This document shows positions 1 through 7,618 of a stretch of 64,000 nt of DNA, piece after piece. The notes under the pieces were generated by a model. The model did not search any database. It saw nothing but the letters and a program-made list of their open reading frames with translations, and was not told the origin of the DNA. Each line of letters opens with the position of its first letter. Position 1 is the first letter of the stretch. A program made the position numbers and the translations under genes. The DNA comes from Streptomyces canus 299MFChir4.1 (GTDB taxonomy: Bacteria; Actinomycetota; Actinomycetes; Streptomycetales; Streptomycetaceae): the NCBI RefSeq assembly GCF_000383615.1, contig NZ_KB911603.1, positions 62,001 through 126,000 on the forward strand, written 5' to 3'.

Positions 1-849
1 CTCAGCGACGCCCTCACCCCCGAGGAGGCGCTGGAGATCCTCCGCCGTGCCGAGCCCGGCCGCCAGGAGCGCGTCGCCCGTCTGCTGGAGCGCGGCTACC
101 CCGCCTACACCACCACCCCCGGCTGGCTCGGCTACTCCGACGAGAAGCTGGCCCGCCTCGCCCGCGAGGCCGTCGCCGACGGCTTCACCCAGATCAAGCT
201 GAAGGTCGGCGCGGACCTGGAGGACGACATACGGCGCATGCGCACCGCCCGCGAGACGGTCGGCCCGGACATCCGCATCGCCGTCGACGCCAACCAGAGA
301 TGGGACGTCCAGCCCGCCATCGACTGGATGCGCGCCCTCGCCCCCTACGACCCGTACTGGATCGAGGAGCCCACCTCCCCCGACGACATCCTCGGCCACG
401 CCGCCGTCCGCAAGGCCGTCAGCCCGGTCAAGGTCGCCACCGGTGAGCACATCGCCAACCGGGTCGTCTTCAAGCAGCTCCTGCAGGCCGGCGCGGTGGA
501 CATCGTGCAGATCGACTCCGCCCGGGTCGGCGGCGTCAACGAGAACATCGCGATCCTGCTGCTCGCCGCGAAGTTCGGCGTGCCGGTCTGTCCGCACGCC
601 GGAGGGGTGGGCCTGTGCGAGATGGTCCAGCACCTGTCGATGTTCGACTACGTCGCCGTCTCCGGCACCACCGAGGACCGCGTCATCGAGTACGTCGACC
701 ACCTGCACGAGCACTTCGTCGACCCGGTCCGCATCAGCGACGGCCACTACCTCGCGCCCGCCCTGCCCGGGCTGAGCGCGCAGATGCACCCCGCGTCCCT
801 CAAGGAGTACACCTACCCCGACGGCCCCGTGTGGACGGCCCGTGTCTGA
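1..849 (+). CDS. fucD: L-fuconate dehydratase, C-terminal part (enolase superfamily)
   Basis: The reading frame is open from base 1, so the 5' end lies outside the window. Family role: dehydration of L-fuconate to 2-keto-3-deoxy-L-fuconate in the cytoplasm. The visible part carries the full enolase-superfamily set in order: the KxK motif (nt 196-204), metal ligands D (nt 286, VDAN), E (nt 364, IEEP) and E (nt 445, GEH), and the Asp-His dyad D (nt 514, QIDSARVGG) and H (nt 595, CPHAGGVG). The PHAGGVGLCE context is typical of fuconate dehydratases rather than of mandelate racemase or galactonate dehydratase. The downstream genes (lactonase, FucU-type mutarotase, aldose dehydrogenase) support the fucose assignment. 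A related 6-deoxy or hexonic acid dehydratase cannot be excluded. The stop overlaps the next gene by 8 nt. Confidence 0.85.
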   Translation, partial: LSDALTPEEALEILRRAEPGRQERVARLLERGYPAYTTTPGWLGYSDEKLARLAREAVADGFTQIKLKVGADLEDDIRRMRTARETVGPDIRIAVDANQRWDVQPAIDWMRALAPYDPYWIEEPTSPDDILGHAAVRKAVSPVKVATGEHIANRVVFKQLLQAGAVDIVQIDSARVGGVNENIAILLLAAKFGVPVCPHAGGVGLCEMVQHLSMFDYVAVSGTTEDRVIEYVDHLHEHFVDPVRISDGHYLAPALPGLSAQMHPASLKEYTYPDGPVWTARV

Positions 850-1741
850 CGCCCACACCCTCGTCGACGCCCACCACCACGTGTGGGACCTGGACATCCG
901 GCCGCAGTCCTGGCTCGACGAGCCCGGACACGAGCCGATCAGCCGCAGCTTCGGCACCGAGGACCTGCGCACGGCCGCGACCAGGCCGATCGCGGGCCGG
1001 CGGCTGGAGCGCACGGTGCTCGTCCAGTGCGTGGCCTCGGTCGACGAGACCCGCGAGTTCCTCGCCCTCGCCGACGGCGACCCGCTCATCGGCGCGGTCG
1101 TCGGCTGGGCCGACCTCACGTCCCCGGCGATCGGCGACGTACTCGACGCTCTGCGCGCCGGGCCCGGCGGTACGTATCTGCGGGCCGTACGTCACCTCGT
1201 CCAGGGCGAGTCCGTTGCCGCCTGGCTGCAACGGCCTTCGGCGGAGCGGGGACTGCGGGCGGTGGCCGAACGGGGTCTCGGGTACGACCTGCTGATCCGC
1301 GACCACCAGTTCCCCCAGGCGATCCGCCTGGCCGAACGCCTCCCCGGCCTTCCCCTGGTCCTCGACCACGCCGGCAAACCGCCCATCGCCCAAGGCGACC
1401 TGGGCGACTGGGAGCGGGGCGTGCGGCGGCTGGCCGCGCATCCCCAGGTGCGGTGCAAGGTGTCGGGCCTGGTCACCGAGGCCGACCACGAGAAGTGGTC
1501 CGTCGACGACATCCGGCCGGTGTGGGAGGTCCTGCTGGCGGCCTTCGGCACGGACCGGCTGATGTTCGGCTCGGACTGGCCGGTCTGCGTCCTCGCCGGC
1601 GGCTGGAACCGCTGGGCCGCCACCGTCGAGGAACTCCTGGACGGCTGCTCCGCCGCCGAGACCGAGGCGGTCCTCGCCGGTACCGCCACCACGTTCTACG
1701 GCCTCGGCCCCGCTCGAAGGAAGGAGCGCACCGCATGCTGA
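842..1741 (+). CDS. amidohydrolase-family sugar lactonase (probable L-fuconolactonase)
   Basis: A 299-aa amidohydrolase_2 protein starting at a GTG inside the end of fucD. The metal-binding HxH is at residues 11-13 (DAHHHVWD). A VLDHAGKPP segment lies mid-protein and the conserved FGSDWPV near residue 242. Cytosolic sugar-lactone hydrolases such as L-fuconolactonase and L-rhamnonolactonase share this layout and length. It fits between an aldose 1-dehydrogenase and a sugar-acid dehydratase, where it would open L-fucono-lactone to L-fuconate. No signal peptide is seen. The substrate is inferred from the operon. The stop overlaps the start of the mutarotase gene by 7 nt, so the two are probably translationally coupled. 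Confidence 0.82.
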   Translation: MSDAHTLVDAHHHVWDLDIRPQSWLDEPGHEPISRSFGTEDLRTAATRPIAGRRLERTVLVQCVASVDETREFLALADGDPLIGAVVGWADLTSPAIGDVLDALRAGPGGTYLRAVRHLVQGESVAAWLQRPSAERGLRAVAERGLGYDLLIRDHQFPQAIRLAERLPGLPLVLDHAGKPPIAQGDLGDWERGVRRLAAHPQVRCKVSGLVTEADHEKWSVDDIRPVWEVLLAAFGTDRLMFGSDWPVCVLAGGWNRWAATVEELLDGCSAAETEAVLAGTATTFYGLGPARRKERTAC

Positions 1742-2166
1742 TGACCGAACTCCTGCACCCGGGCATCCTCGAAGCCCTGGCGGGCGCCGGGCACGGCGCC
1801 CGGGTGCTGCTCGCCGACGGCCACTATCCGGCGAGTACCGCCACCGGCCCGCGTGCCAGGACCGTCCACCTCAACCTGGCGCCGGGTCTGCTGGACGTCA
1901 CCACCGTGCTCGACGTCCTGCTGCGGGCTCTGCCCGTCGAGTCGGCGCACGTGATGGTGCCGCCCGAGGGCGAGCCGGAGCCCCCGGCCATCGCCGAGTA
2001 CCGCTCGATGCTGGCGCCCGTCCCCGTCGAGACGCTCGACCGCTTCGCGTTCTACGACGCCGCCCGCTCGCCCGACCTGGCCCTCGTCGTCGTCACCGCC
2101 GACATCCGCACCTACGCCAACCTGCTGCTCACGATCGGCGTCCGCGCCGAAGGGACCCTGAGATGA
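1735..2166 (+). CDS. fucU: RbsD/FucU-family sugar mutarotase
   Basis: A 143-aa protein of the RbsD/FucU fold, close to the usual 140 aa. Near residue 24-32 is LLADGHYP, containing the conserved His of the family. The end reads ALVVVTADIRTYANLLL, typical of FucU. The family interconverts anomers of L-fucose or ribose in the cytoplasm, supplying the form used by the first dehydrogenase. The start is ATG 1735, preceded by GAAGGAAGGAG. A second in-frame ATG at 1741 is possible. It overlaps the lactonase upstream and shares ATGA with the dehydrogenase downstream. In this context it supports L-fucose as the operon substrate. Confidence 0.82.
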   Translation: MLMTELLHPGILEALAGAGHGARVLLADGHYPASTATGPRARTVHLNLAPGLLDVTTVLDVLLRALPVESAHVMVPPEGEPEPPAIAEYRSMLAPVPVETLDRFAFYDAARSPDLALVVVTADIRTYANLLLTIGVRAEGTLR

Positions 2167-3206
2167 CACTCGCCGTCCGCTATCTCGCCGCCCGCACCCT
2201 GGACACCGCGCCCGCCGAGAACCCGCCCCCCGGCCCCGGCCAGGTGGAGATCGCCCCCGCCTACGTCGGTATCTGCGGCACCGATCTGCACATCTTCCAC
2301 GGCGACATGGACGCCCGGGTCGCCGCGCCCGCCGTCCTCGGCCACGAGATGTCGGGCCGGATCGTGCGGGTGGGCGCGGGAGTGGAGGACTGGTCGCCCG
2401 GTGACGCGGTCACCGTGATGCCGCTGCGCTGGGACGACACCTGCCCGGCCTGCCGCGCCGGCCACCAGCACATCTGCCAGCACCTGGACTTCATCGGCAT
2501 CGACTCCCCGGGCGCGATGCAGCAGCGCTGGACCGTGCCCGCCACGACCCTCGTACGGCTGCCCGGCTCCCTCCCCCTCGACCACGCGGCCCTCGTGGAG
2601 CCCACCGCGGTCGCGGTGCACGACGTGGGCCGGGCCCAGGTCCGCGCGGGCGAGAAGGCCGTCGTGGTCGGCGGCGGTCCCGTCGGCATCCTCATCGCCC
2701 TGGTCGCCCGCGCCGCCGGAGCCGAGGTCCGAGTCGTGGAGTTGAGCTCTCACCGGCGGCGGCTCGCCGAGAAGTTGGGACTCACGACCTGGGACCCGGC
2801 CGCCGACGACCTGCCCGGGCTGGTCCGTGAGTGGACCGGCGACGCCGGCGCGGACGTGGCCTTCGAGGTCTCCGGCGCGCAAGGCGGGGTGGACACGGCG
2901 GTCGACGTGCTGGGTGTGCGCGGGCGGCTGTGCCTCGTGGCCATCCACCCCCGGCCCCGCGAGGTGAACCTGCACCGCTTCTTCTGGCGCGAACTCACGC
3001 TCGTGGGCGCCCGGTTGTACGACCGCACCGACTTCGAGCGGGCGGTGACCCTGGTGGCCGACGGCACCGTTCCGGCCCAGCAGCTGATCAGCAAGGTCGT
3101 CCCCATGGCACAGGCGCCCGACGCGTTCGAGGCCCTGGAGGGCGGCGGCGACGTGATGAAGATCCTCGTGGACTGCACCGACGACTCCCAGGGAGCCGCC
3201 CAGTGA
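2163..3206 (+). CDS. zinc-dependent medium-chain alcohol/polyol dehydrogenase
   Basis: A 347-aa MDR-family enzyme. The catalytic zinc site shows CGTD (near residue 38) and GHEMSG (near residue 61). The NAD-binding glycine motif is GGGPVGIL (near residue 175), and an acidic residue after the second strand (VVEL) suggests NAD preference. The structural-zinc loop reads DDTCPACRAGHQHIC, so the first of the usual four cysteines appears to be Asp. It resembles threonine/sorbitol-type dehydrogenases. In this operon it may oxidise a sugar or sugar-acid hydroxyl, and it duplicates a role also open to the SDR and the aldo/keto reductase. The exact substrate cannot be read from sequence. It starts on an ATGA overlap with the mutarotase. 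Confidence 0.82.
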   Translation: MTLAVRYLAARTLDTAPAENPPPGPGQVEIAPAYVGICGTDLHIFHGDMDARVAAPAVLGHEMSGRIVRVGAGVEDWSPGDAVTVMPLRWDDTCPACRAGHQHICQHLDFIGIDSPGAMQQRWTVPATTLVRLPGSLPLDHAALVEPTAVAVHDVGRAQVRAGEKAVVVGGGPVGILIALVARAAGAEVRVVELSSHRRRLAEKLGLTTWDPAADDLPGLVREWTGDAGADVAFEVSGAQGGVDTAVDVLGVRGRLCLVAIHPRPREVNLHRFFWRELTLVGARLYDRTDFERAVTLVADGTVPAQQLISKVVPMAQAPDAFEALEGGGDVMKILVDCTDDSQGAAQ

Positions 3207-3964
3207 ACGCCTTCGACCTGACCGGCAGGCTCGCCGTCGTCACCGGGGCCCGGCGCGGCATCGGCCGTGCCATGGCCCGCGCCCTCGCCGAGGCCGGCGC
3301 GGACGTCATCGGCGTCAGCGCCCAACTGGAGGAGACCGGCAGCGACGTGGAGAAGGACGTCCTGGCCGCGGGCCGCACCTTCGAGGCGATCCGCACCGAC
3401 TTCGCCGACCCCGACGCCGTCCGCGCCCTGGGCAGAGACCTGGCGGGACGCGAGCGGCCGGTCGACATCCTGGTCAACAACGCGGGCACCATCCGCCGCG
3501 CCCCGGCCGCCGAACACACCGACGAGGACTGGGAGTTGGTGCTCCAGGTCAACCTCAACGCGCAGTTCGCCCTGTCCCGCGCGGTCGGCGCGTCGATGGT
3601 GGCCCGCGGCCGCGGAAAGATCGTCTTCACGGCGTCGCTGCTCAGCTTTCAGGGCGGCATCACCGTCCCCGGCTACACCGCCGCCAAGCACGGCATCGCC
3701 GGACTGACCAAGGCCCTGGCCAACGAGTGGGCTCCGCACGGCGTCAACGTCAACGCCATCGCCCCCGGCTACATCGCCACCGACAACACCCAGGCCCTCC
3801 AGGACGACCCCGTCCGCAGCAAGGCGATCCTGGACCGCATCCCGGCCGCCCGCTGGGGCAGCGCCGACGATCTCGCGGGCGCCACCGTGTTCCTCGCCTC
3901 GGACGCCGCGGCCTACGTCCACGGCGTCGTCCTGCCCGTCGACGGCGGATGGCTCGGCCGATGA
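3203..3964 (+). CDS. SDR-family oxidoreductase (2-keto-3-deoxy sugar-acid dehydrogenase, KduD-like)
   Basis: A 253-aa classical short-chain dehydrogenase starting at GTG 3203 inside the stop of the previous gene. It has the TGxxxGIG nucleotide motif (residues 14-21), NNAG near residue 92, a catalytic Ser about 13 residues before YxxxK (PGYTAAKHG), and the IAPGYIATDN segment typical of the KduD/2-deoxy-gluconate dehydrogenase branch. It ends in VDGGWLGR, as in that branch. In the oxidative fucose route an SDR converts 2-keto-3-deoxy-L-fuconate to the 2,4-diketo acid, which is the probable job here. A KduD-type role in uronate metabolism is the main alternative. The next gene starts on a 4-nt overlap. 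Confidence 0.83.
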   Translation: MNAFDLTGRLAVVTGARRGIGRAMARALAEAGADVIGVSAQLEETGSDVEKDVLAAGRTFEAIRTDFADPDAVRALGRDLAGRERPVDILVNNAGTIRRAPAAEHTDEDWELVLQVNLNAQFALSRAVGASMVARGRGKIVFTASLLSFQGGITVPGYTAAKHGIAGLTKALANEWAPHGVNVNAIAPGYIATDNTQALQDDPVRSKAILDRIPAARWGSADDLAGATVFLASDAAAYVHGVVLPVDGGWLGR

Positions 3965-4602
3965 GTGCCACCGAAACCACCGGCCTGGCCGCCGTGCTGG
4001 ACGGGGCCCGTCTGCTGCCGGTGCTGACCGTGCCCTCCGCCGCGACCGCCGGCCCACTGGCCGACGCGCTCGCGGCGGGCGGCGCCCGGTGCGCCGAGGT
4101 CACCTTCCGCACCCCCGACGCCGAGCAGGTGCTCAAGACGATGGCCGCCCACGGAGGGCTGACCGTCGGCGCCGGTACGGTCCTCACCCCCGAGCAGGCG
4201 GAGCGTGCCGTGGCGGCCGGGGCCCGCTTCGTCGTCTCCCCCGGCTTCGACGAGGACGTCGTCGCCAAGTGCCGCGAGCTGGGGGTCCCGGTCGTGCCGG
4301 GCATCGCCACCGCCACCGAGCTGATGCGCGCCCTGAAGGCGGGCCTGGACACCGTCAAGCTCTTCCCCGCCGAACCGCTCGGCGGCATCCCGATGCTGCG
4401 CGCCCTCGCGGCCCCCTTCCCTCAGGCACGGTTCGTGCCGACGGGCGGCATCGACGCTCCGCGCCTGCCCGCCTACCTCGCCGTCCCGGCGGTCCTCGCC
4501 GTCGGCGGCAGCTGGATGGCCACCCCCGCCCATCTGGAGCGGGGCGAGTACGGCGAGATCCGCCGGCTGACCGCCGAGGCCGTGCACGGGAGCGCGACGT
4601 GA
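3961..4602 (+). CDS. eda: KDPG/KHG-type 2-keto-3-deoxy-6-phosphogluconate aldolase
   Basis: A 213-aa class I aldolase of the Eda family, of normal length. Diagnostic stretches are EVTFRTPDAE (near residue 42), GAGTVLTPEQ (near residue 73), VSPGFDEDVV, VPGIATATE, the Schiff-base Lys in DTVKLFPAE, and PTGGID. The enzyme cleaves 2-keto-3-deoxy-6-phospho sugar acids to pyruvate and an aldehyde. It starts at ATG 3961 on an ATGA overlap and is followed directly by a PfkB kinase that would make its phosphorylated substrate. Fucose-derived acids lack a 6-hydroxyl, so this pair either serves a second, hydroxylated sugar acid or the aldolase accepts the unphosphorylated 6-deoxy compound. Confidence 0.88.
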   Translation: MSATETTGLAAVLDGARLLPVLTVPSAATAGPLADALAAGGARCAEVTFRTPDAEQVLKTMAAHGGLTVGAGTVLTPEQAERAVAAGARFVVSPGFDEDVVAKCRELGVPVVPGIATATELMRALKAGLDTVKLFPAEPLGGIPMLRALAAPFPQARFVPTGGIDAPRLPAYLAVPAVLAVGGSWMATPAHLERGEYGEIRRLTAEAVHGSAT

Positions 4603-5702
4603 GCGACGTGGTGGCCCTCGGCGAGGTGATGCTCCGCTTCGACCCGGGCGAGGGCAGGATCCGCACCGCCCGCACCTTCCAGGTCTGGGAGGGCGGCGGC
4701 GAGTACAACGTCGTCCGCGGACTGCGGCGCTGCTTCGGCCTGCGTACGGCCGTCGTGACCGCCCTCGCCGACAACCAGGTGGGGCGGCTGGTCGAGGACC
4801 TGATCCTCCAGGGCGGCGTCGACACCTCCCTGATCCGCTGGGTGCCCGACGACGGCATCGGCCGCACCGCCCGCAACGGCCTCAACTTCGTCGAGCGCGG
4901 CTACGGCATCCGGGGCGCGGTGGGCGTCAGCGACCGCGCGAACACCGCCGTCTCGCAGCTGCGCAAGGGGGACGTCGACTGGGACGCGGTCTTCGCCCCA
5001 GGCTCGACGGGGCCGCGCTGGTTCCACACCGGCGGCGTCTTCGCCGGCCTGTCGGACACCACCGTGGACGTCGCGGACGAGGCCATGGCGGCCGCGCGAC
5101 GGCAGGGCGTGACGGTCTCCTACGACCCCAACTACCGTCCCAGTCTCTGGGCCGGCAGGGGCGGCGCCGACGCCGCCCGCGAGGTCGACCTGCGGCTCGC
5201 CCGCCACGCCGACGTCGTGGTGGGCGCCCTGGGCCTGGCAGGGCAGTACCCGGGGGCGGTACGCGTCGCGGCGGACGAGGTGCGGGACGCCCTCGCCGAG
5301 GTGGCCGCGCTGCTGCCCCGGGCCGAGGTGCTCGCGACGACCCTGCGGGGCGTGCCCTCGGCCGGCGTCAACGACTGGTCCTCGGCCGCCTGGTCGCCCC
5401 GTACCGGCTTCGTCCGCGGCCCGGAACTGCCCGGCCTGCACGTCCTGGACCGCATCGGCTCGGGCGACGGCTTCGCGGCCGGCCTGATCTACGCACTGCT
5501 GACCCTCGGCGGTGGCGAGGCCGGACCGGCGGTCCCTGCCGCGCCCGTCGCGGACCTCGACACCGCCGGACTGAGCCGCGCCCTGGCCTACGGCACCGCG
5601 CACGGCGCCCTCACCATGACCACCCCCGGCGACGTGTCCATGGCCTCGCTCGCCGAGGTCGAGGCACTCATGGCAGGCGGCTCGGCCGCCGTCAGAAGGT
5701 GA
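4599..5702 (+). CDS. kdgK: PfkB-family sugar kinase, probable 2-keto-3-deoxygluconate kinase
   Basis: A 367-aa ribokinase/PfkB protein starting at GTG 4599 (VSDVVALGEVML), overlapping the aldolase by 4 nt. It shows the N-terminal GGGEYNVVRGL motif near residue 32, YDPNYRPSLW mid-protein, and the C-terminal anion hole/catalytic base in RIGSGDGFAAG near residue 287. The Asp in GSGDG is the general base; Ser replaces the more usual Ala of GAGD. It is slightly longer than the usual 310-340 aa, with an Ala/Gly/Pro-rich insertion near the C-terminus. Coupling to an Eda-type aldolase supports phosphorylation of 2-keto-3-deoxy sugar acids. The substrate remains an inference. Confidence 0.8.
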   Translation: MSDVVALGEVMLRFDPGEGRIRTARTFQVWEGGGEYNVVRGLRRCFGLRTAVVTALADNQVGRLVEDLILQGGVDTSLIRWVPDDGIGRTARNGLNFVERGYGIRGAVGVSDRANTAVSQLRKGDVDWDAVFAPGSTGPRWFHTGGVFAGLSDTTVDVADEAMAAARRQGVTVSYDPNYRPSLWAGRGGADAAREVDLRLARHADVVVGALGLAGQYPGAVRVAADEVRDALAEVAALLPRAEVLATTLRGVPSAGVNDWSSAAWSPRTGFVRGPELPGLHVLDRIGSGDGFAAGLIYALLTLGGGEAGPAVPAAPVADLDTAGLSRALAYGTAHGALTMTTPGDVSMASLAEVEALMAGGSAAVRR

Positions 5703-5748
5703 CGGGCCCATGAGCGCTCACGCCGTCGCCGCTTTTGAAGGAGCACAG

Positions 5749-6777
5749 TTGACACCGCACAGCATCGGGCGCCGGAAGGTCGCGAGCACCCCGGTCGAGC
5801 TCACCGGACTCGGCTTCGGGGCCTCCGTCATCGGCAACCTCTACAGAGTCACCCCGGCCCACGACGCGCAGGCCGCACTGGAGGCGGCCTGGGAAGCGGG
5901 CATCCGGTACTTCGACACCGCACCGCACTACGGGCTCGGTCTCTCCGAGCGCCGCCTGGGCGCCGCACTCAAAGCCCGCCCGCGCGACGCGTACGTCGTG
6001 TCCTCCAAAGTCGGCCGCCTGCTCGTGCCCAACGAGCACCCGCGCGGCACCGACACCGAGGGCTTCGTGGTCCGCGACGACCTGCGCCGGCAGTGGGACT
6101 TCAGCCGGGACGGGGTGCTCCGCTCCATCGAGGACACCCTGGAACGCACCGGCCTGGACCGCCTGGACGTCGTCTACCTGCACGATCCCGACGACCACTG
6201 GAGGCAGGCGGCCGAGGAGGCCATGCCGGCCCTGGCGGAGCTCCGGGACCAGGGAGTGATCGGCGCGATCGGCGCCGGAATGAACCAGTCGGCCATGCTC
6301 GCCCGCTTCCTGCGCGAGACCGCGGCCGACGTGGTGATGCTGGCCGGCCGGTACACCCTCCTCGACCAGTCGGCCCTGGACGACGTCCTGCCCGCCGCCG
6401 AGGAACTCGGCAAGAGCGTGGTGGCGGTGGGGGTCTTCAACTCCGGACTGCTCTCCCGCGACCACCCCACCGAGGGCATGAAGTACGACTACCAGGACGC
6501 CCCGCCGGAGCTGCTCGACCGCGCTCGGGCGATCGCCGACGTCTGCGCGGCCCACGGCACCACCCTGCCGGCCGCCGCGATCGCCTTCCCCTCCACGCAT
6601 CCCAGCGTCGTCAACGTCACCCTCGGTATGCGAAATCCGCAGCAGGTCGTACGGAACGCAGAACTCCACCGCCGGTACGTCCCCGACGGTCTCTGGGACG
6701 ATCTCCGCGCCCGGGAACTCATCAGGTCGGACGTGCCCGCGGCGCACGGTGGGGGGAGTGGTGAGCGGTGTCTCTGA
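5749..6777 (+). CDS. aldo/keto reductase, D-threo-aldose 1-dehydrogenase (L-fucose dehydrogenase) type
   Basis: An AKR-fold enzyme of 342 aa from TTG 5749. That start follows a strong GAAGGAG Shine-Dalgarno with 5-nt spacing and begins just before the conserved barrel entry. An in-frame ATG at 5710 (355 aa) is the alternative. Catalytic residues are visible: D and Y in FDTAPHYGLGLSE, K in VVSSKVGR, and H in VVYLHDPDD. The GLGLSERRLG and LPAAAIAFP segments are typical of the galactose/L-fucose 1-dehydrogenase branch, which oxidises L-fucose to the lactone with NAD(P). This is the best candidate for the first step of the operon. Its 3' end overlaps the regulator gene by 10 nt. Confidence 0.82.
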   Translation: MTPHSIGRRKVASTPVELTGLGFGASVIGNLYRVTPAHDAQAALEAAWEAGIRYFDTAPHYGLGLSERRLGAALKARPRDAYVVSSKVGRLLVPNEHPRGTDTEGFVVRDDLRRQWDFSRDGVLRSIEDTLERTGLDRLDVVYLHDPDDHWRQAAEEAMPALAELRDQGVIGAIGAGMNQSAMLARFLRETAADVVMLAGRYTLLDQSALDDVLPAAEELGKSVVAVGVFNSGLLSRDHPTEGMKYDYQDAPPELLDRARAIADVCAAHGTTLPAAAIAFPSTHPSVVNVTLGMRNPQQVVRNAELHRRYVPDGLWDDLRARELIRSDVPAAHGGGSGERCL

Positions 6778-7490
6778 CGGACAAGGCCATCGTGCAGATC
6801 CGTGAGCTGATCCGGTCCGGTGCGCTGCCGCCGGGGTCGAAGCTCCCGCCGGAGCCGGAGCTGGCCGCCCAGCTGGGCCTGTCCCGCAACCTCGCCCGGG
6901 AGGCCGTGAAGGCGTTGGCCGTCGCCCGGGTCCTGGAGGTCCGGCGGGGTGACGGCACCTATGTGACCAGCCTGCAGCCGAGCCTGCTCCTGGAGGGACT
7001 CGGCGGTGCGGTGGAACTGCTGCAGGGCGACTCCGCCGCGCTGCAGGACCTCATGGAGGTACGGCGGCTCCTGGAACCGGTCGCCACCGCGCTGGCCGCC
7101 ACCCGGATCTCCGACGAGCAGCTGGCCGAGGTGAAGCGGCACTTGGACGCCATGCGCGAGGCCCAGGACGACGTGGAGCGGCTCAACGCTCACGACGCGG
7201 CGTTCCACCGCGCCGTCATCTCGGCCACCGGCAACGAAACGCTCCTGACGCTCCTGGAGAGCATCTCCGGGCGCACCCTGCGCGCCCGCATCTGGCGCGG
7301 CCTGGTCGACACCCAGGCCTCCGGCCGGACCCTCGCCGAACACGAGGCGATCTTCTGGGCATTGTCCGTCCGCGACGCCTCCCTCGGCCAAGCCGCCGCA
7401 CTGCTGCACGTCAGCAACACCGAGCTGTGGCTCAAGGACCACCTGCGTTCGGGAGAAGCCCTCCCGTGGGGCGTGACCACAGGGGCCTGA
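6768..7490 (+). CDS. GntR-family transcriptional regulator, FCD (FadR/VanR) subfamily
   Basis: A 240-aa regulator with an N-terminal winged helix (residues 1-70; LPPEPELAAQLGLSRNLARE recognition region, then RRGDGTYV wing). Its C-terminal all-helical FCD ligand domain carries metal/ligand residues in the HDAAFHRAVI and EHEAIF segments. It starts at GTG 6768 inside the end of the aldo/keto reductase gene, so it is co-transcribed with the sugar operon and probably senses a sugar acid. It could equally control the Rieske operon 130 nt downstream, since FCD regulators of the VanR type control vanillate genes. No operator is visible in the window because the operon promoter lies to the left. Confidence 0.85.
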   Translation: MSLTDKAIVQIRELIRSGALPPGSKLPPEPELAAQLGLSRNLAREAVKALAVARVLEVRRGDGTYVTSLQPSLLLEGLGGAVELLQGDSAALQDLMEVRRLLEPVATALAATRISDEQLAEVKRHLDAMREAQDDVERLNAHDAAFHRAVISATGNETLLTLLESISGRTLRARIWRGLVDTQASGRTLAEHEAIFWALSVRDASLGQAAALLHVSNTELWLKDHLRSGEALPWGVTTGA

Positions 7491-7501
7491 CCAGCCCTTC
7501 C

Positions 7502-7521
7502 CCAGACGCGCTTCCGTCTGG
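7502..7521. terminator. hairpin after the sugar-acid operon
   Basis: CCAGACG (7502-7508), a 6-nt loop, then CGTCTGG (7515-7521), starting 12 nt after the regulator stop. The 7-bp stem is perfect but no T-run follows, as is usual in Streptomyces. It plausibly separates the sugar operon from the Rieske operon. Confidence 0.5.
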
Positions 7522-7579
7522 CAGAAGCCGCCTTGCGGAGCCACCACCGGCGTCAGGAACCTGTTCCCAACCACGGCAC

Positions 7580-7599
7580 GCGGGGCGACGACGCCCCGC
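7580..7599 (+). promoter_or_regulatory. stable 8-bp hairpin just upstream of the Rieske gene
   Basis: GCGGGGCG (7580-7587), loop ACGA, CGCCCCGC (7592-7599). It ends 19 nt before the ATG of the oxygenase, next to the ribosome binding region GACAGGGACGGG. It could be a second terminator or a 5'-UTR element. Function is inferred only. Confidence 0.4.
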
Positions 7600-7618
7600 C
7601 GACAGGGACGGGAACCCC

